DNA of 41,794 nt from CAZPLZ01 sp964587525 (GTDB taxonomy: Bacteria > Oederibacteriota > CAKKQC01): positions 1 through 41,794 of the forward strand of contig CAZPLZ010000003.1 in assembly GCA_964587525.1 (NCBI GenBank), in the 5' to 3' direction. Positions 14,489 through 23,158 of this stretch are shown here, piece by piece (the stretch's first letter is position 1; every line of letters begins with the position of its first letter). Below the pieces are notes generated by a model, which was not told the DNA's origin, did not search any database, and saw nothing but the letters and a program-made list of their open reading frames with translations. Made by a program: the position numbers and the translations under genes.

Positions 14489-15768
14489 GTTCGCATTGTG
14501 CTCCTTTTCAGCGCGCGGGACGCGATGTCCCGGCGGTAGTGCATGTCTTCAAAGTTGATCTTGTCCAGCGCCGCGTAGGCGCGCCCGGCGGCTTCGTCCA
14601 AACCGGCCGCGAGCCCCACGACGTTCAGTACCCGTCCGCCTGCCGTCAACACCTTGTCGTCCTGCGCGGTGGTGCCGGCGTGAAAGATCAGGGCCCCGTC
14701 CTGTTCCGCCTCATCGAGGCCCGCAATGAGGCGTCCGGTCTGGTGCGGCCCTGGATAGCCGCCGGAGGCTGCCACGACGCAGACCGCCGCATCGTCCGAA
14801 AAATTCAGCTTCGTCCGGTTGAGACCGGTGCCGACAGATTCCATCATCAGCAAGAGCAAGTCATCCTGCAAGCGGGGGAGGATCACCTGGGCTTCGGGAT
14901 CTCCGAACCGGCAGTTGAATTCAATGACCTTGAGGCCCTCCCCTGTAAGAATGAGGCCGGCGTACAGGAGGCCGCGGTACGGGGTGCCTTGCTCGGCGAG
15001 TCCTTCGACGGTTGGCCGCAGGATCTTGTCCAGCGCCTCCTGGATCACGCCGGTGGGGAGGTGTGGAACCGGCGAATACGCTCCCATTCCCCCGGTATTG
15101 GGGCCCGCATCGCCGTCGAAGACGCGCTTGTAATCTTGCGCGGGCGGCATGGGTAGCACCTGCACCCCGTCCGAGAGCGCGAAGATGGACAGCTCTTCCC
15201 CTTGAAGGTGTTCTTCCAGCAGGATGAGGCTGCCGGCGTCCCCGAAGACTTTGACTTCCATCGCCTCGTGAATGGCCCGCTCAGCGCTGGCGCGGTCCGG
15301 TGCGATGGTCACGCCCTTGCCTGCGGCCAGCCCATCCGCTTTGATCACGTACGGCGGCTTGAACTCGTCCAGGCCTTTGAGCGCCATGTGAAGATCCGTG
15401 CATCGCTTCGCCGCTGCGGTGGGGATTCCACAACGCCGCATGATGGTCTTCGCGAACGACTTGCTGGCCTCGATCTGGGCGGCTGCGCGGGTGGGTCCGA
15501 AGATCGGCAGACCTTCTTTTTGAAAAGCGTCCGTGATGCCCGCCGCCAGCGGCGCCTCGGGCCCGACCACCGTCAGTTCCACCTTCATGTCGCGCGCGAA
15601 GTCGAGCAGCTCTTTGACGTTGTCGGGCTTGACCGGTACGCAGGTGGCGAGCCGTGCGATGCCGGCATTCCCCGGCGCGCAGAAGAGATGGGTCAGGTGC
15701 GGGCTCTGCTTGAGCTTCCAGGCCAGCGCGTGCTCCCGGCCGCCGCTACCGATCAGGAGGACATTCAC
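14485..15768 (-). CDS. purD: Phosphoribosylamine-glycine ligase (GAR synthetase)
   Basis: A 427-residue ATP-grasp enzyme that joins glycine to phosphoribosylamine, step 2 of purine synthesis; normal family length. Visible signatures are MNVLLIGSGGREHALAWKL at the N-terminus, the hinge VVGPEAPLAAG, the ATP-grasp loop PPYVIKADGLAAGKGVTIA, and FNCRFGDPEAQVILP near the catalytic metal site. It begins with GTG at 15768 (GTG AAT GTC CTC), 61 bp after purH. The TGA stop overlaps purE's GTG by 4 bases, implying coupled translation. Confidence 0.96.
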   Translation of the reverse strand: MNVLLIGSGGREHALAWKLKQSPHLTHLFCAPGNAGIARLATCVPVKPDNVKELLDFARDMKVELTVVGPEAPLAAGITDAFQKEGLPIFGPTRAAAQIEASKSFAKTIMRRCGIPTAAAKRCTDLHMALKGLDEFKPPYVIKADGLAAGKGVTIAPDRASAERAIHEAMEVKVFGDAGSLILLEEHLQGEELSIFALSDGVQVLPMPPAQDYKRVFDGDAGPNTGGMGAYSPVPHLPTGVIQEALDKILRPTVEGLAEQGTPYRGLLYAGLILTGEGLKVIEFNCRFGDPEAQVILPRLQDDLLLLMMESVGTGLNRTKLNFSDDAAVCVVAASGGYPGPHQTGRLIAGLDEAEQDGALIFHAGTTAQDDKVLTAGGRVLNVVGLAAGLDEAAGRAYAALDKINFEDMHYRRDIASRALKRSTMRT

Positions 15769-15829
15769 CCCGTTAGACCTCGCTCAGGAGAGGCTGCGCG
15801 TTTTGCATGAGGTCTAATAGGGTTCATGG

Positions 15830-17407
15830 TCAGTGCTTGAAGTGCCGGATGCCGGTTAACACCATGGCCATTCCTGCTGTGTCTGCGACCCGGATCACCT
15901 CTTCATCCTTGATTGACCCGCCCGGCTGGATGACCGCGGTGACCCCGGCTCTCGCCGCTTCCTCGATGCCGTCCGGGTAGGGGAAGAATGCGTCCGAAGC
16001 CATGGCCGCGCCGCGCGCCTTCTCGCCCGCCTGGCGGGTGGCGAGGATCACGGCACCCACCCGATTCACCTGACCGGCACCGATCCCAACGGTGCAACGC
16101 CCTTGAGCCAGGACGATGGCGTTGGACACGGTGTGCTTGGCCACTTTCCAGGCGAAGAGCAGGTCGGTCTCTTCCTGGGGCGTGGGAGCCCGTTTCGTGA
16201 CGATGCGTAGCTCATCCTGGCGCAACTGTTTCGTGTCGAGCTCCTGCACCAAGAGCCCGCCGCTGACGCTACGCATGGAATACCTCGGCAGGGGATGGCC
16301 GGTCAGGGGGCCGGTTCGCAGGATGATCAAATTCTTCTTTTCTTTCAGCATGGCGAAGCCGTCGCCGGAATAATCCGGGGCGGCCAGCCCGTCGAATTTC
16401 TTTGCATCTTTGAGGGCCGCCAGGATGGCCCGGGCGGCGCTCACGTCCACCTCATGATTCACGGCGACGATGCCGCCGAATGCCGAGAGCGGGTCCGCCT
16501 TGACGGCCAGCTCGATAGCCTTAGCGAGCGAGTCCGCACTGGCACACCCGCAGGCATTGCGGTGCTTGATGACCGCGCAGCACGGCTCCGAGAATTCCTG
16601 GACGAGGGACAGGGCGCTGTCGAAGTCAAGGTAGTTGTTGTGGGACAGCTCCTTGCCGTGTACTTGTTCCGCCGTCGCCAGCGAGCCTGGCGGCGATTTG
16701 CCATCCAGGTAAATCGCCGCGGCCTGGTGTGGATTTTCACCGTAACGGAGTACGGCCTTTTTCTTAAGCGCGAGGAGCAAGCGGTCAGGGAATCCACCCT
16801 GGTCATCCGGGCCGTGAAAGCGGGTGCCCAGGAACCCGGCGATGGCCGCATCGTAGGACGCGGTCGCCTCAAAGGCTTTCAGCGCCAGCCGCCTGCGGGT
16901 TGTTGAGGAGAGTGCTCGCCCGTTTCCCTTCAGTTCTTCCAGGACCAGCGGGTAGTCGGCCGGATCCACCACGACCGCCACCCCGTCATAGTTTTTCGCG
17001 GCGGAGCGGAGCAGNNNNNNNNNNCCGATGTCAATTTGCTCGATGGCTTCTTCGAGGGACACGCCGGCCTTGGCGACGGTCTGCTCGAACGGGTACAGGT
17101 TCACCACGACCAGTTCGATCGGTCCGAACCCCGCTGCCCTGAGCTGGTCAAGGTGTTTGGGGTCGTCCTGCCGTGCCAGGATGCCGGCGTGAATCGCGGG
17201 GTGCAGGGTTTTCACCCGGCCGTCCAGCAGCTCGGCAAATCCGGTCAGAGATTCAGTGTGCACGACTTTTAAGCCGGCGCCTTCGAGCGCCTTGGCCGTT
17301 CCCCCGGTGGCGAGCAGCTCAATCTTAAGCCCGCTCAGCTCCTTTCCCAGTTGAGCCAGGCCGGTTTTGTCAGACACCGAGAGCAGGGCCCGGGTGATGG
17401 TGCTCAC
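15830..17407 (-). CDS. purH: Bifunctional AICAR formyltransferase/IMP cyclohydrolase (contains 10-N gap)
   Basis: About 525 residues performing the last two steps to IMP. The N-terminal MGS-like cyclohydrolase domain (LLSVSDKTGL, GGTAKALEGAGL, GRVKTLHPAIHAGIL) is followed by the transformylase domain with YGENPHQAA, the catalytic Lys-His in AVIKHRNACGCA, and DAFFPYPDGIEEAARAGVTA. Ten Ns (17015-17024) interrupt the codons after IDI-Gly, where the family normally reads GGPxLLRSAAKN. The number of Ns keeps both frame and expected length. GTG at 17407 overlaps the purN stop as GTGA. Confidence 0.96.
   Translation of the reverse strand: MSTITRALLSVSDKTGLAQLGKELSGLKIELLATGGTAKALEGAGLKVVHTESLTGFAELLDGRVKTLHPAIHAGILARQDDPKHLDQLRAAGFGPIELVVVNLYPFEQTVAKAGVSLEEAIEQIDIXXXXLLRSAAKNYDGVAVVVDPADYPLVLEELKGNGRALSSTTRRRLALKAFEATASYDAAIAGFLGTRFHGPDDQGGFPDRLLLALKKKAVLRYGENPHQAAAIYLDGKSPPGSLATAEQVHGKELSHNNYLDFDSALSLVQEFSEPCCAVIKHRNACGCASADSLAKAIELAVKADPLSAFGGIVAVNHEVDVSAARAILAALKDAKKFDGLAAPDYSGDGFAMLKEKKNLIILRTGPLTGHPLPRYSMRSVSGGLLVQELDTKQLRQDELRIVTKRAPTPQEETDLLFAWKVAKHTVSNAIVLAQGRCTVGIGAGQVNRVGAVILATRQAGEKARGAAMASDAFFPYPDGIEEAARAGVTAVIQPGGSIKDEEVIRVADTAGMAMVLTGIRHFKH
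17015..17024. other. Assembly gap of 10 Ns
   Basis: Ten unknown bases inside purH. The bases before it on the coding strand (atcgg) fix the first affected residue as Gly. The flanks predict I-G-x-x-x-L-L-R, matching the conserved IGGPxLLR loop of PurH. Confidence 0.99.
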
Positions 17408-18033
17408 GAGTGCGTGCCTGCTTCCTCGGGCTGGAGGATTCTAACCCGCCGCCCCTCGATCCGAAGTCGCCCAGTTAAGAACAATCGCACGGCTTCAGGG
17501 TAGAGCTGGTGTTCGACCCTTAGGATACGGGCGGACAGCGTTTCCTCGGTGTCCCCGTTCTCGACGGGGACCGCGGCTTGCAGGACGATCGGCCCCGTGT
17601 CGCAGTCTTCATCCACGAGGTGAACCGTCGCACCGGATACTTTCGCGCCGTGCTGGAGCGCCTGCCGTTGTGCGTGAAGGCCTGGGAACGCGGGGAGGAG
17701 CGCGGGGTGAATGTTCAGGATCCGGCCCGGGAACCGGCGGACGAAGGCAGGAGACAGCAGGCGCATATAGCCGGCCAGGCAGATCAGGTTTACCTGTCGT
17801 GCTTCTAGGGCTTTTGCAACCGCCTCCTCGTGCGCTTCGCGTGACGGGTAATCCTGGGCGGGGAGCGTCACCGGCTCGATGCTGAACTCCCGGGCGATCC
17901 CCAGCGCAGGAGCGTCATGTTTGTCAGAGATGAGGATGGCTATCTGGCCGCCCAGATTGCCGCGCTGGGCTGCCTGGCACAACGCCTTAAAGTTGGATCC
18001 CCGACCGGAGGCGAGCACACCGATTTTCGTCAT
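17404..18033 (-). CDS. purN: Phosphoribosylglycinamide formyltransferase
   Basis: A 209-residue folate-dependent GAR transformylase (step 3 of purine synthesis). Signatures are IGVLASGRGSNFKAL, AGYMRLLSPAFV, the catalytic Asn-His in ILNIHPALLPAFPG, and the aspartate of HLVDEDCDTGPIV. The usual IHPSLLP reads IHPALLP. The ATG at 18033 overlaps the stop of the upstream O-antigen-ligase-like gene (ATGA), and its own stop overlaps purH (GTGA). Thus purine synthesis genes are translationally coupled to a cell-envelope gene. Confidence 0.96.
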   Translation of the reverse strand: MTKIGVLASGRGSNFKALCQAAQRGNLGGQIAILISDKHDAPALGIAREFSIEPVTLPAQDYPSREAHEEAVAKALEARQVNLICLAGYMRLLSPAFVRRFPGRILNIHPALLPAFPGLHAQRQALQHGAKVSGATVHLVDEDCDTGPIVLQAAVPVENGDTEETLSARILRVEHQLYPEAVRLFLTGRLRIEGRRVRILQPEEAGTHS

Positions 18034-20120
18034 GGTTGTGTCTTGGAAAGGATCAATTGCGCCTGGGTGTGGCCGGGATTGTTCCGGAGCACAGCCTTTG
18101 CGTGGCTTAGGGCCTGCTCCCGGTCCCCCAGCTTCAACGCGGCCACGGCGGCGTTGTAGTGAAGTTCTTCCGAACCGGGGTTTCGATCCAGGCCTTCGGC
18201 GTAGACCGTGAGGGCATCCTGATAACGGCCGCGCAGCACCATCAGGTTGCCGAGATACTGGTAGCCGGACGGATTGCCGGGTTCCACACGGGTTGCGGTT
18301 TCAAAGTCCTGATAGGCTTCCTCCCAGCGCTGCTCGTCCAGAGCCAGGCGGCCGCGATCGAGATAGAAGACAGCTGCGAGCGGGTCCAGTCTGATCTGGC
18401 GTGCGAGCGCCTCCTGCGCTTTGCGCGTTAACCCGAGCCTATTATACAGAAGCCAGTATTTGTAGTTGAGCAGCACGTAGTCCGGCACCTCACGGCGCAC
18501 GCTGTCGAACAAGCGCTGCGCCTTAGGCAGGTCCTCCTCCCGGCCACGGTCGAGCAGCGCCGCGCCGCCGAAGTACCTGGCCATGACATTGCCTGGGTTA
18601 AGGCGCGCCGCGGAGCGGTAGAAACCGATGGCAGAGTTCCACGCCCCTTGTGCCGAATGGGCCAGCGCACGCGCCAGTGCGGCATCGGAGGCGTACACGT
18701 GAGTCCAGGCCATGGCTAAGAGCAGCGCTGGAACGGCGTGTGCCCAACGCACCAGGCCGAAGACCGGTCCCACGGATCCAGCTTCGTTTTTGGACCCCGA
18801 TCTTGAGCCCTGACATGGCCGTGGCGCCAGGGCAGCTCCAATGAGACAGGCAGCCAGGATGGCGGTGGCCCCGTAGTGGATATCCACACCGAAGCTGTTC
18901 GTGACGAACACCCCTGCGAGCCCGCTGGCGCAGGCGGCGCCCAGCCAGCGCCGGTGGGCTTCCGGCGCGGCCAACTTGTCCCGTAGCGTCCTGACGATGA
19001 GGAGGATGAACCAGATCCAGAAACCGAGCCCGATGAGGCCCAATTCAGCGGTGATTTCCAGGGTGAGGTTTTCCGGGTGGTCCGTCATGTAAGAGTGCTG
19101 GCCGAACATCCGGATGATTTCCGGCACTCGGTAGCGAGGATAGACAACCTGAAACCGCCCGAGGCCGTGACCGAGCACCGGCGCATCCCGCACCATCCTT
19201 AAAGTTTGGGTCCAGGTTAGGGCCCGGAAGCGGACCGACTCGTTGCGTGCGATGGAGAGAGCCCCGGTTATCTGAGCCTCCTCCGGGACGGCCAGGAAGA
19301 GGCGGTCTCGGACCCGCCCTGGCATGACAGCCATGGTGGCCACACCGGCGAGGATCAGGAGGAGTACTACGCCAGCGACAGCGCGTCCAGACACCTTTCC
19401 AATTTTCGACTTCCAGAGACCGCCCCGGTGCATGGCGAGTCCCAGCGTGGCCCCGGCGGCCGCGAGCCCTAAGAGGCCGCCTTTTGATCCGGCGAGGAGC
19501 AGGGTCACGAGCCCTGCAGCACTTAAGCCCAGGAACATCGGGCGGAGTCGCCCTTCAAGGGTTTTGTCGGCAGCCCCCCACACCAGGAATGGCAGCACAC
19601 CGACTAGAAATGCTGCGTAAAAATTCGGGTTTCCCAAGGTGGAGCAGATGCGGCCGTGGAAGTGCTCCCGCAGGATGAGATTCCACGGGGTAGGATCCAA
19701 GTTCACAGCTTGGAGAAGTCCCACAAGGATTGGCGGCACGGCCGTCAGGGCTATAGCCCACCGCCAGAAGCCCGGCGGCTGCGGAAGGGAGGACGCTACG
19801 GCCAGCAACCCCAGGCTCAGGACGAGCAGGACCACGGGCCAGGCGAAAGAAGGTGAAGGAGAGCGAAGGGCGCTGAGCAAGGCGAACACGAGAAGGCAGT
19901 AAGCCGGGGTGACCTTCCGTGAGACCGTCCAGAGATCTTTGACCCGTGTCGTAAGAAGCACGAAGGCTCCGCACACGCCCAAGGCGAACGATTTCACTAA
20001 AGCCGTGTTCTCATTAGCCATGCTCCAGATCAGCGGCGCCAGAAGCAGCGCCGCCAGGATGGTCAGCCGGGTGGTCACCTCGCCATTGTAACGAACGGGA
20101 ATCAGGGCTACCCGCAGCAC
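18030..20120 (-). CDS. O-antigen ligase/polymerase-like membrane protein with TPR tail
   Basis: About 696 residues. The first ~450 contain 11-12 membrane segments with Wzy_C/WaaL family marks: a GNPNFYAAFL loop, LLAGSKGGLLGL, and the large extracytoplasmic loop with HSYMTDHPENLTLEITAELG. The C-terminal ~230 residues are TPR units (DYVLLNYKYWLLYNRLGL, AYQDFETATRVEPGNPSGY, NPGSEELHYNAAVAALKLG). Such TPR-Wzy proteins join or polymerise lipid-linked glycans, or glycosylate proteins as PglL/PilO-type ligases; sequence alone does not decide. The start may be GTG at 20120 or GTG at 20078, and neither has a strong ribosome-binding site. The stop overlaps purN by 4 bases. Confidence 0.82.
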   Translation of the reverse strand: MLRVALIPVRYNGEVTTRLTILAALLLAPLIWSMANENTALVKSFALGVCGAFVLLTTRVKDLWTVSRKVTPAYCLLVFALLSALRSPSPSFAWPVVLLVLSLGLLAVASSLPQPPGFWRWAIALTAVPPILVGLLQAVNLDPTPWNLILREHFHGRICSTLGNPNFYAAFLVGVLPFLVWGAADKTLEGRLRPMFLGLSAAGLVTLLLAGSKGGLLGLAAAGATLGLAMHRGGLWKSKIGKVSGRAVAGVVLLLILAGVATMAVMPGRVRDRLFLAVPEEAQITGALSIARNESVRFRALTWTQTLRMVRDAPVLGHGLGRFQVVYPRYRVPEIIRMFGQHSYMTDHPENLTLEITAELGLIGLGFWIWFILLIVRTLRDKLAAPEAHRRWLGAACASGLAGVFVTNSFGVDIHYGATAILAACLIGAALAPRPCQGSRSGSKNEAGSVGPVFGLVRWAHAVPALLLAMAWTHVYASDAALARALAHSAQGAWNSAIGFYRSAARLNPGNVMARYFGGAALLDRGREEDLPKAQRLFDSVRREVPDYVLLNYKYWLLYNRLGLTRKAQEALARQIRLDPLAAVFYLDRGRLALDEQRWEEAYQDFETATRVEPGNPSGYQYLGNLMVLRGRYQDALTVYAEGLDRNPGSEELHYNAAVAALKLGDREQALSHAKAVLRNNPGHTQAQLILSKTQP

Positions 20121-20168
20121 CAGGTCAGGCAGGTCGAATGATCAGGACGCGTTTTCGATGAGTGGGAT

Positions 20169-21020
20169 TCAGTCCAGCGAAAGGGTGCTGGTGGCGTCCG
20201 CCTCGGCGAGGAGCTTTACGGCAGCCTGCCGGTTGTACCGGGAAGCGGCGTTGACCCCGCCGTAGATGCTGGCGGTGTACCAGAGACCGAAGAGCGAGAA
20301 CCCGGTGGCCTTGAGGGTGTTGTTGTCTTTCTGGATCCCCGCGACCGCGATGGCCAGGCTCGCGCCGGAGAGTGCCAGGGCTGACAGCCCATCCCAATAG
20401 TATCCACACGTGATCTGGCCCAGTCCGGGCACCAGCGCGGAGAGCACACCTGTCACCCATGGACGACGGTGTGGCAGGTGGGTGGCGCGTGCAGCCAGTG
20501 CGCCCAAGTCAGTAGCGGATCCGGCCAGGGTGCTGGCAGCCGGAACCGTGCCGAACACCTCGCGCGCCTCTTCCCACCGGGTTAGGTGGAGAAGACTCAA
20601 GCCTTTCAGGTACGAAAGCCGGTCGCGGTGGCGGGACTCTGGAGAATTCACGAGGGCCTGATCGCAGATCGCAAAGGCGTCGCCGTAGGCCTGCTCCTGA
20701 TAGCGGGAGGCTGCCGCCATGAGCTGACAGCGATCCTTAAGCTCCGTCGAAGAGGTCAGGACCGCCAGCCGCGCAAATTGATGTGCTGACTCGCCGTGCC
20801 GTTGGGCCTTATACGAGCAGAGCGCAATTTTGAACTTGATCTCATCAGCCTCTGGTGGGGCGGGATGATAGGAGAGCATTCGCATATATTCCGTCGCGGC
20901 ACGGAAATACTCGCCCTGGCTGAAGAGCCCCTCCGCAAATTCCCTTAGATGACCGGATTCGGTTTTCGGTTCAGCGAACGCTGCCCCTGCCAGCAAGCAG
21001 AAAACTAGAGTCCAAGCCAT
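20169..21020 (-). CDS. Exported TPR protein with C-terminal hydrophobic PGLGQ region
   Basis: This 283-residue protein starts with a signal peptide (MAWTLVFCLLAGAAFA). Residues ~25-165 are TPR-like helices (EGLFSQGEYFRAATEYMRML, CSYKAQRHGESAHQFARL). Then a hydrophobic region begins with VTGVLSALVPGLGQITCGYY and continues DGLSALALSGASLAIAVAG; the PGLGQ-Y-x-DG pattern is seen in small membrane domains of the DUF5683/TM2 kind. It probably sits at the inner membrane facing the periplasm. The ATG at 21020 lies 16 bp inside the upstream YidD-like gene, so the two are coupled and probably act together. The function is unknown. Confidence 0.7.
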   Translation of the reverse strand: MAWTLVFCLLAGAAFAEPKTESGHLREFAEGLFSQGEYFRAATEYMRMLSYHPAPPEADEIKFKIALCSYKAQRHGESAHQFARLAVLTSSTELKDRCQLMAAASRYQEQAYGDAFAICDQALVNSPESRHRDRLSYLKGLSLLHLTRWEEAREVFGTVPAASTLAGSATDLGALAARATHLPHRRPWVTGVLSALVPGLGQITCGYYWDGLSALALSGASLAIAVAGIQKDNNTLKATGFSLFGLWYTASIYGGVNAASRYNRQAAVKLLAEADATSTLSLD

Positions 21021-21517
21021 TGGAGGTAAGGGAGAGGCGCGCGTTTTCCCTCAATAGGATCATCCAGCAGATGGTGATGAGATCGTACTGGGTATCCGCC
21101 CAGGATCGCAAACGAGTGGCACCTGGAAATCCGCTCGGCACCTAGAATCGTTCCGTTGAGCAGCCCGTGGGATGCCACGGCTGCGAAGGTGTACCGAGAG
21201 CAGGAGGGATGAAACTGACACTGGGACGGGAGCACCGAACCGAGCAAGCTCTGATACATACGGATGGTGAAGAGACCGACCAACTTCGTGGGATGTGTGG
21301 CTTCGCTCAAGGTACGGTTCAACCATGCCGGTGAGTAGCGTTCCGATTCGAAAGACGTGGGTTTCTCTTGCCAGGGATCCCACGCGTCGCCAGCCAGCGC
21401 GTAGCGGGGCAAGAGCGCCACCACCACGCAGACTGTACGAAGGATCCGGCTGTTGGCAGGCGGCTTCACAGCGCGAGTGTAACACACCGCCCGCTCGAAA
21501 ATCGGCTCATTGGTCAC
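21005..21517 (-). CDS. yidD: YidD-like membrane protein insertion factor with N-terminal hydrophobic leader
   Basis: The region ~80-160 matches the YidD/haemolytic domain: FTIRMYQSLLGSVLPSQCQF, then HPSCSRYTFAAVASHGLLNG and ISRCHSFAILGGYPV. The three conserved cysteines (CxFxPSCS and RCH) are kept. Classical YidD is a ~75-110-residue cytoplasmic-side membrane-associated protein that aids YidC. This one is 170 residues and has a hydrophobic N-terminal segment (RTVCVVVALLPRYALAGDAW) that looks like a signal peptide. GTG at 21517 overlaps the stop of the upstream gene (GTGA) and is taken as the start. It overlaps the TPR gene downstream by 16 bp. Confidence 0.82.
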   Translation of the reverse strand: MTNEPIFERAVCYTRAVKPPANSRILRTVCVVVALLPRYALAGDAWDPWQEKPTSFESERYSPAWLNRTLSEATHPTKLVGLFTIRMYQSLLGSVLPSQCQFHPSCSRYTFAAVASHGLLNGTILGAERISRCHSFAILGGYPVRSHHHLLDDPIEGKRAPLPYLQWLGL

Positions 21518-23103
21518 TGGCTCAGGCGAATAAGAGTGAGGTCGGGCTCAAGTTCGACCGCGTACCCTTTGGGAAACGCGGCGAAAAATTGGCGGCGGGT
21601 TTCACCTGAAATCCCATGATAGGCCTGAAAGTGTTGGTCAAGATCCCTGGCCAGTGCTTCCGAGATCAGATAGACGGGGCTGGCCTTGGTAAGGTCTCTG
21701 ATCTTCTTATCCAGCGCAACGAGTGCGCGTGCAGGGGGAATGGTTTTGTCGGCGAACTCCCAGTCCAGGATGAGCATGTTGCGCCGGGAGAAATATGGAA
21801 CATAGGCCTTGAGCGCGGTGTACGGGCCCACGCCTGAGATGATGATCGTGCCGTGCGGTTCTGTGTGTGTGGCCAGCGCATTGGCAAGGGAGAGGAACCG
21901 GTTGCAGCTGGGACTAATTTCAAAGCGGAACGGCCCCAGAGCAGTCGTAGCGGCGACCAACAGGGCCAGGCCCCAGGCCATGGAGGTGTTGGAGATGCCT
22001 AGAGTTTTTCGCCAATTGGTAAACCCGAGGAGTGTCAGCAGGCACCACGCGGGCAGCGCCAGGAGCCAGAAGCGCACGTGGCCGGGTTTCCACCAGGTGA
22101 AGAAGATGGCGTGTATCCCGAGCCAGATGAGCAGGGTTTGGTAAAGGATCTGCGGAGATTTGGACCGGCGCTGGAACACAGTGAACACGCGCTGAAGACC
22201 CCGAAGAGAGAAGAGCAGGCAACTGAGAATGGCGACGACACTGGCGCCGGCCAGGCTATACCAGAGCCAGCCGGCAGCCCCCTGCGCATACGGCCAGGAA
22301 CCAATAAAGTTCTGCACCCAGGCCCGGGCGGTGGCACCTACGTTGGAGAGATGCCACGCGCCGTAGGAAACCTGGTACCCCGTACGCGGGTCCGCACCGA
22401 AATATCCGAGAAGCCAGACAGTCAGATCAGCGGGTGTCCGTAGTTGCAGGACCAGGATTCCGACGATGAGGTAGACAGCGGCGGTCACTCCCACGGCGAT
22501 GGCGAGAAAGGTGAGGCATGTGCGGGTACGGTTGCGGGGGGGAGTCGTGTGCCAGAGCGCCCAGCAGGCGGCGGGAATGAACAGCACGGCGGTCTGATGC
22601 ATGAGCGCCGCGCCTCCCTGGAGCAGGCCCATGCGGACGGCGCCGGCCACGCCAGTCGGGGCGGCAAGGTAACCGGCCACCACGTTCAGGAGCGCCAGCA
22701 GGAGCACGGTAGCGGGCATCGTGGTCTCACCCTGTGTCCCGAAATGCCAGTAGGTGTAGCACGACCCAAGCAGGATCATCCCGGCTGTCGCAACAGAGGT
22801 GGAGAGGTTGAGTTGCCGCAGGAGGCGGTAAAAGAGCCCTAAGCCCGCCAGTGCGAAGAGCGAGGAGAGCCAGTGCATGATCAGCCAGGCGCGCACCTTC
22901 AGGCCCAATGCCCAGGCAAGCTGGTATGCCGCATACGCGAGCGGGCTGTACAGGAGGTGATGCGGGTGGAGGAGCCAGTCGGGGTCGCCCCCGGCGGCCA
23001 CGCCCTCCACTGCCATGGCGAAGGTCAGCCCATCAAAGTAGTAGTCGTAGGTCGGGAAGCCCAGGTAGAGGAGCGCGAAGCCAAGGAGCGCCACAGCGGG
23101 CAT
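21514..23103 (-). CDS. Multi-pass membrane glycosyltransferase-like protein (GT39/PMT-like)
   Basis: A 529-residue protein with about ten or more membrane helices. After the first helix comes a loop with acidic and aromatic residues (PTYDYYFDGLTFAMAVEG, then HPHHLLYSPLAYAAYQL), placed like the catalytic first loop of GT-C enzymes that use lipid-linked sugar donors. The C-terminal ~120 residues are soluble (GVGPYTALKAYVPYFSRRNM, LYLISEAL-type) as in GT39 proteins. The specific sugar and acceptor are unknown. The ATG at 23103 begins the operon that runs through purE, and its TGA overlaps the yidD-like GTG. Confidence 0.72.
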   Translation of the reverse strand: MPAVALLGFALLYLGFPTYDYYFDGLTFAMAVEGVAAGGDPDWLLHPHHLLYSPLAYAAYQLAWALGLKVRAWLIMHWLSSLFALAGLGLFYRLLRQLNLSTSVATAGMILLGSCYTYWHFGTQGETTMPATVLLLALLNVVAGYLAAPTGVAGAVRMGLLQGGAALMHQTAVLFIPAACWALWHTTPPRNRTRTCLTFLAIAVGVTAAVYLIVGILVLQLRTPADLTVWLLGYFGADPRTGYQVSYGAWHLSNVGATARAWVQNFIGSWPYAQGAAGWLWYSLAGASVVAILSCLLFSLRGLQRVFTVFQRRSKSPQILYQTLLIWLGIHAIFFTWWKPGHVRFWLLALPAWCLLTLLGFTNWRKTLGISNTSMAWGLALLVAATTALGPFRFEISPSCNRFLSLANALATHTEPHGTIIISGVGPYTALKAYVPYFSRRNMLILDWEFADKTIPPARALVALDKKIRDLTKASPVYLISEALARDLDQHFQAYHGISGETRRQFFAAFPKGYAVELEPDLTLIRLSQ

Positions 23104-23158
23104 CGTCCCCTCACGATACCACCAGCCTGATGTGAAGCTTGCCCTCCTAAGGCTTGGT

